From assembly GCA_964463485.1 (NCBI GenBank), contig CAYXDO010000029.1, forward strand, positions 1 to 64,000: a stretch of DNA of 64,000 nt, given 5' to 3'. This document shows positions 60,735 through 64,000 of the stretch, in pieces. Made by a program: the position numbers and the translations under genes. The DNA comes from CAYXDO01 sp964463485 (GTDB lineage Bacteria; Myxococcota; Kuafuiibacteriia; Kuafuiibacteriales; Kuafuiibacteriaceae). How positions within the stretch are numbered: position 1 is the first letter of the stretch; every line of letters begins with the position of its first letter. The notes beneath the pieces were generated by a model, which had not been told where the DNA came from, did not search any database, and saw nothing but the letters and a program-made list of their open reading frames with translations.

Positions 60735-63716
60735 TCAGACTCCGAGCCCGCGCGTCCACGCCGAATAGAGCTCCGAAATCGAGACTTCAAATGAGAACCC
60801 ATCCGACGAGATCGTGAGGCGCGGCTCCTCGGTGACCCGACCGAGCGGAGTGGCCATCGACGCGAAGTGCGCCTCGAATGACGTACGATTCTCTGGCCGA
60901 ACGCTCACGACGAATCGGCTCGGTGACTCGCTGAACAGCGTACGAATCAGGCCGAGCTCGCCCGCAAGCTCGATTTCGGCGCCGAGAGAAGCGCCGAACG
61001 TCGCCTCCGCGAGGGCGACGCCGAGCCCTCCGTCGCTGAGATCGTGGCACGATTCGAGGAGCCCCATTCGGGTGGCCTCTCCAACGCGTACGTACAATGC
61101 TCGAGCTTGGGCAGGCCGAAGCCTCGGGACTTCGTCCCCGAGCTGACCGGACAGCCGCAGCAAACACGAGCCTCCGAGCTCGTCACGGGTCTCACCGAGG
61201 AGGTACACAAAGTCCCCTCCTGCCTTCAGCTCGGTGGTGACCACCCGGTCGACGTCGTCGAGCCCCGCCACGACAGAGTACAGAATCGTGGGAGGCACGG
61301 AGATCTTTCGACCAGCCGAGACGAAGTCGTTCTTCATGCTGTCCTTGCCGGAAGTCAGCGGTACGAGGTACTCGGTCGAGACGTCGTACAGCGCCCGGCA
61401 CATTTGTACGAGCGCGGCGAGCTTCTGCTTTCCGTCAGGATTCCGGATCGAATCGAAGACCGAGTCTGGCACGCAGAAATTGTCGCAAGCAGACCACCAC
61501 GGCCCCTTCGGATCGTCGAGCCTGGGTAGCCTTCCGCCGACCGCGATGATTTGGCGGACCGCTTCGTCGAACGCGAGCGCGCTCATGGTGTAAGGGCTCA
61601 GATCGCCAAATCGCGGGCAGATCCCACAACTCACCGCGAGGCCCCGCTGACCATGATGATCTAGGCGCAGCACGGCGGCGTCCTGCGGCGAGCGCATTCT
61701 GCCTCCCATCAGCGCCTTGACGACACTCAATCCTTTCACTTCGTGGTCGTAGCGCCGAATGACCTCCTCGCGAGAACGAATGTCCAGACTCTCGAGGAGG
61801 GTCAGAAGGAGCGACTTGGCTTCTTGCGGGCCGGGGATCGAAGGCGCTTCCAGGGTCGGAGGAACCCACTCGGCCTGCAAACGCTTTCGCGGCACGCCAT
61901 CGTGCAGAAACTCGAGGTCGAGGAGCGCCACCCGCTTGCCCGCATGCAGCACCTCGAACAGTCCGGAGTCCGTGAACTCGCCGACGTCGCTGGCTTCGAC
62001 TTCCAACTCCGTCGCGAGCTCGAACAGCTCGTCGAGGTGGTCTGGTGAGACCGCCAGCGTCATTCGTTCCTGCGACTCACTCACCAGAATCTCCCAAGGC
62101 CGTAGACCTGGGTACTTCAGCGGAACGTGCGCCAGCTCGACGCGGGCGCCGCCCGAGAGAGTCGCGAGCTCCCCGACGGAGGACGACAACCCACCTGCCC
62201 CGTTGTCGGTCGTACATCTCACCAGACCCCGATCGCAGGCCTCGACGAGCAGGTCCGCGACCTTCTTCTGCGTGAAGGGGGAGCCCACCTGGACCGCGGT
62301 CCGAGGAGAGTTCTCGTCGATGCCGGCCGAGGAAAAAGTCGCACCGTGGATGCCGTCCTGACCCACCCGTCCGCCGACCATCACGATTCGGTCGCCCGGT
62401 TCGATCGCCTTGACCCACGCGGGACGCCCCGCCTGCGTCGAGGGTACGAGCGCACCCGTCCCACAGTAGACGAGCGGCTTGCCGGAAAATCGTCCGTCGA
62501 AGACGATCGCGCCGTGCACGGTGGGTACGCCGCTCTTGTTCCCTCCGTCTTCGATCCCCTTGATCACGCCGCGCATGACTCGGGCTGGATGGAGCTGGCC
62601 GGGCAAGAGCGGCTCCCCATAGTCAGGAGGCCCAAAGCACAGCACGTCGGTGTTGAAGAGCAGCCGAGCTCCGCCGATGCCCGTTCCGAGCGGGTCGCGG
62701 TTGTTGCCCAAAATCCCTGTGATCGCACCGCCGTAGGGGTCGAGCGCAGAAGGTGTGTTGTGAGTCTCCACTTTGAATACGAAGAGTCGCTCCTCGTCCA
62801 CCCTGACCACGCCGGCATTGTCGCTGAAGACTTTGACGACCCAACTCTGCCCGTGGGCCTCCAGCTCGTCACACACCTTGCGCGTAGCCGCCCGGATGTA
62901 GGTATCGAAGAGCCCGTTCACTTCGAAACGCTCCCCTCGATGAGTGTCGACGTATTGGATCTCCGCCTGGAACTCCTTGTGTTTGCAGTGCTCGCTCCAC
63001 GTCTGAGCGAACACCTCCAACTCGACGTCGGTGGGTTCACTCGGCAATCCTTCCTCGGAACGACGCGACCGAGTTTGGGTCCGTGCGAAGTACGCACGAA
63101 TCGCCCTCAACTCCGCCAGGTCGAGGTGAAGGACTCGCTCCCTCGCCAACTGAGCCAGCTGCTCATCGTCGAGGTCGAGCGAAACGGAAAACACCGTCGG
63201 ATCGACGGCAAGCTCCACCATCGGCGCGTAAGGAGCGAACGCGGAGAGTGGGCCGGATAGGAAGAAATGGACGAGCGGGTTGCCCAGACCTTCGCGAGCG
63301 ACGCGCGTGAGCACCTCCGCGTCGAGCGGTGCTTCGATCAGGAATAGGTCCTGCGCAAAAACGCGAAGCTCCTCGAGGGACCGACCTGCGTAGTCCGCCA
63401 GCGCGGTGTGGGCCGAGGAACCCTCGTCGTCGGTGACCCCTGGCAGACGCGAGACCAACACGAATCGGGTGAGCTCCGACTCCAGATCACTGCCCAATCT
63501 CACTTCGTGCAGCAGAGGGTCGGCCAAGGCTGCCGTGGCCGCTTCGAGCAACCAGCGAGGCTCGACCTCGCCAACGACCGCAAACACCCGTCGGTGCTCG
63601 ACCGCGCCCAGCTCGACGCCGAGGTCGCGCCTCACGGCCTCGGCCACTCGAGACCCCGCGCGACCTGAGTCGGACCTGGGCAGCAGTTGAACCAAGGTAA
63701 TGGGGGCACGACTCAT
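60735..63716 (-). CDS. purL: FGAM synthase PurL, long form without glutaminase
   Basis: 993 residues, between the small bacterial PurL (~740, with separate PurS) and the single-chain PurL (~1,300). An N-terminal ~200-residue PurS-like region (two related halves) takes the place of PurS. The synthase domains have TWSEHCKHKEF, HNTPSALDPYGGA, TDNGAGGLSSSVGE and DLSDGGLGVALAEA. The ATP-dependent amidation of FGAR to FGAM needs PurQ, encoded next. No purS is seen. It starts 10 bases after purM. Confidence 0.95.
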   Translation of the reverse strand: MSRAPITLVQLLPRSDSGRAGSRVAEAVRRDLGVELGAVEHRRVFAVVGEVEPRWLLEAATAALADPLLHEVRLGSDLESELTRFVLVSRLPGVTDDEGSSAHTALADYAGRSLEELRVFAQDLFLIEAPLDAEVLTRVAREGLGNPLVHFFLSGPLSAFAPYAPMVELAVDPTVFSVSLDLDDEQLAQLARERVLHLDLAELRAIRAYFARTQTRSRRSEEGLPSEPTDVELEVFAQTWSEHCKHKEFQAEIQYVDTHRGERFEVNGLFDTYIRAATRKVCDELEAHGQSWVVKVFSDNAGVVRVDEERLFVFKVETHNTPSALDPYGGAITGILGNNRDPLGTGIGGARLLFNTDVLCFGPPDYGEPLLPGQLHPARVMRGVIKGIEDGGNKSGVPTVHGAIVFDGRFSGKPLVYCGTGALVPSTQAGRPAWVKAIEPGDRIVMVGGRVGQDGIHGATFSSAGIDENSPRTAVQVGSPFTQKKVADLLVEACDRGLVRCTTDNGAGGLSSSVGELATLSGGARVELAHVPLKYPGLRPWEILVSESQERMTLAVSPDHLDELFELATELEVEASDVGEFTDSGLFEVLHAGKRVALLDLEFLHDGVPRKRLQAEWVPPTLEAPSIPGPQEAKSLLLTLLESLDIRSREEVIRRYDHEVKGLSVVKALMGGRMRSPQDAAVLRLDHHGQRGLAVSCGICPRFGDLSPYTMSALAFDEAVRQIIAVGGRLPRLDDPKGPWWSACDNFCVPDSVFDSIRNPDGKQKLAALVQMCRALYDVSTEYLVPLTSGKDSMKNDFVSAGRKISVPPTILYSVVAGLDDVDRVVTTELKAGGDFVYLLGETRDELGGSCLLRLSGQLGDEVPRLRPAQARALYVRVGEATRMGLLESCHDLSDGGLGVALAEATFGASLGAEIELAGELGLIRTLFSESPSRFVVSVRPENRTSFEAHFASMATPLGRVTEEPRLTISSDGFSFEVSISELYSAWTRGLGV

Positions 63717-63726
63717 ACGTTCCCGC

Positions 63727-64000
63727 TCAAGGGCCGAAGGCGACCTGGCCCAACTCAGCCCCTCGTGCTTCGATCACCAGCATCGGGCTCTCGTGAATTC
63801 TTCCAGCCGCTCGCGCAGGAAACCCGAACTCACCCGCAATTCGAACGAGCGGCTCGACCTCAGACTCAGGCAGCACGACCAACATCCCGTTTCCCATGTT
63901 CCACGTGCCATAGGCAACTCGCGCAGACACCGATCCGAGGCTCTGCACGAATCGCATCGCGGGCGGAGGATCGAACAACGAGTCCAAAGAAGCGCCAAGT
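63727..64000 (-). CDS. purM: AIR synthase PurM, C-terminal part (cut by window)
   Basis: The last 90 residues of PurM, continuing beyond the window. The tail SLFDPPPAMRFVQSLGSV followed by YGTWNMGNGMLVVLP aligns with the C-terminal domain of AIR synthase (FNMGIGM in most relatives). It cyclises FGAM to AIR. It is the first visible gene of the operon, so the promoter lies outside the window. The match is short, but the order purM-purL supports it. Confidence 0.85.
   Translation of the reverse strand, partial: LGASLDSLFDPPPAMRFVQSLGSVSARVAYGTWNMGNGMLVVLPESEVEPLVRIAGEFGFPARAAGRIHESPMLVIEARGAELGQVAFGP

Noticed and set aside
1..64000. tRNA, rRNA, insertion sequences or transposases
   Set aside because: No tRNA-like cloverleaf, rRNA segment, transposase motif or terminal inverted repeats were recognised on reading either strand.

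Overview
The window comes from a GC-rich Gram-negative genome, most likely a myxobacterium or relative (Myxococcota). Clues are the PAS-rich hybrid kinase, the Asp/Ala/Gly-rich lipoprotein linkers, a gingipain-type (C25) peptidase lipoprotein, a beta-helix lipoprotein, an NtrC-type regulator and frequent GTG/TTG starts with 1-4 base gene overlaps. The taxonomic call is inferred from gene content only.

Layout. 1-14.7 kb is miscellaneous accessory and housekeeping DNA: an 18-bp tandem repeat, a DUF4258/MqsA-like toxin-antitoxin pair with a palindromic operator candidate, a hybrid histidine kinase, a tandem flavodoxin-fold protein, two exported proteins upstream of and overlapping a lone hypF, a methyltransferase and the C25 peptidase. 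14.9-51.1 kb is a large RiPP (ribosomal peptide) gene cluster. 51.3-52.1 kb holds one Rpn-like nuclease-fold gene. 52.2-64.0 kb is a compact minus-strand purine operon, in transcription order purM(partial)-L-Q-H-CE-B-D-N-F. Its PurC-PurE fusion resembles animal PAICS, and its PurL/PurQ pair looks like a split large PurL.

The RiPP cluster is the main interest. Three tandem precursor genes (31.7-32.9 kb) encode near-identical nitrile-hydratase-like leaders (NHLP type). Each ends at a Gly-Gly site followed by a 14-residue core with nine cysteines, two or three serines and one proline. Around them lie two fused RRE/E1-like/YcaO cyclodehydratases, two SagB-type FMN dehydrogenases, three cobalamin-type radical SAM enzymes, a Rieske oxygenase, an asparagine-synthetase-type amidotransferase, a methyltransferase and an alpha/beta hydrolase. 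Export looks complete: a C39-peptidase ABC transporter, its NHLM partner ABC protein, two HlyD-like adaptors and a TolC-like outer-membrane protein, plus a separate ABC-2 exporter beside the precursors. The inferred model is that Cys (and perhaps Ser) become azolines and then azoles, are further tailored, the leader is cut at Gly-Gly during export, and a poly-thiazole peptide is released. I know of no described product with this core, but I could not search.

Other structural oddities are a remnant response-regulator domain carrying an in-frame 93-bp inversion directly upstream of the cluster's histidine kinase, an imperfect duplication of the promoter region of the NtrC-type regulator, and divergent start codons six bases apart between the first cyclodehydratase and the ABC exporter.
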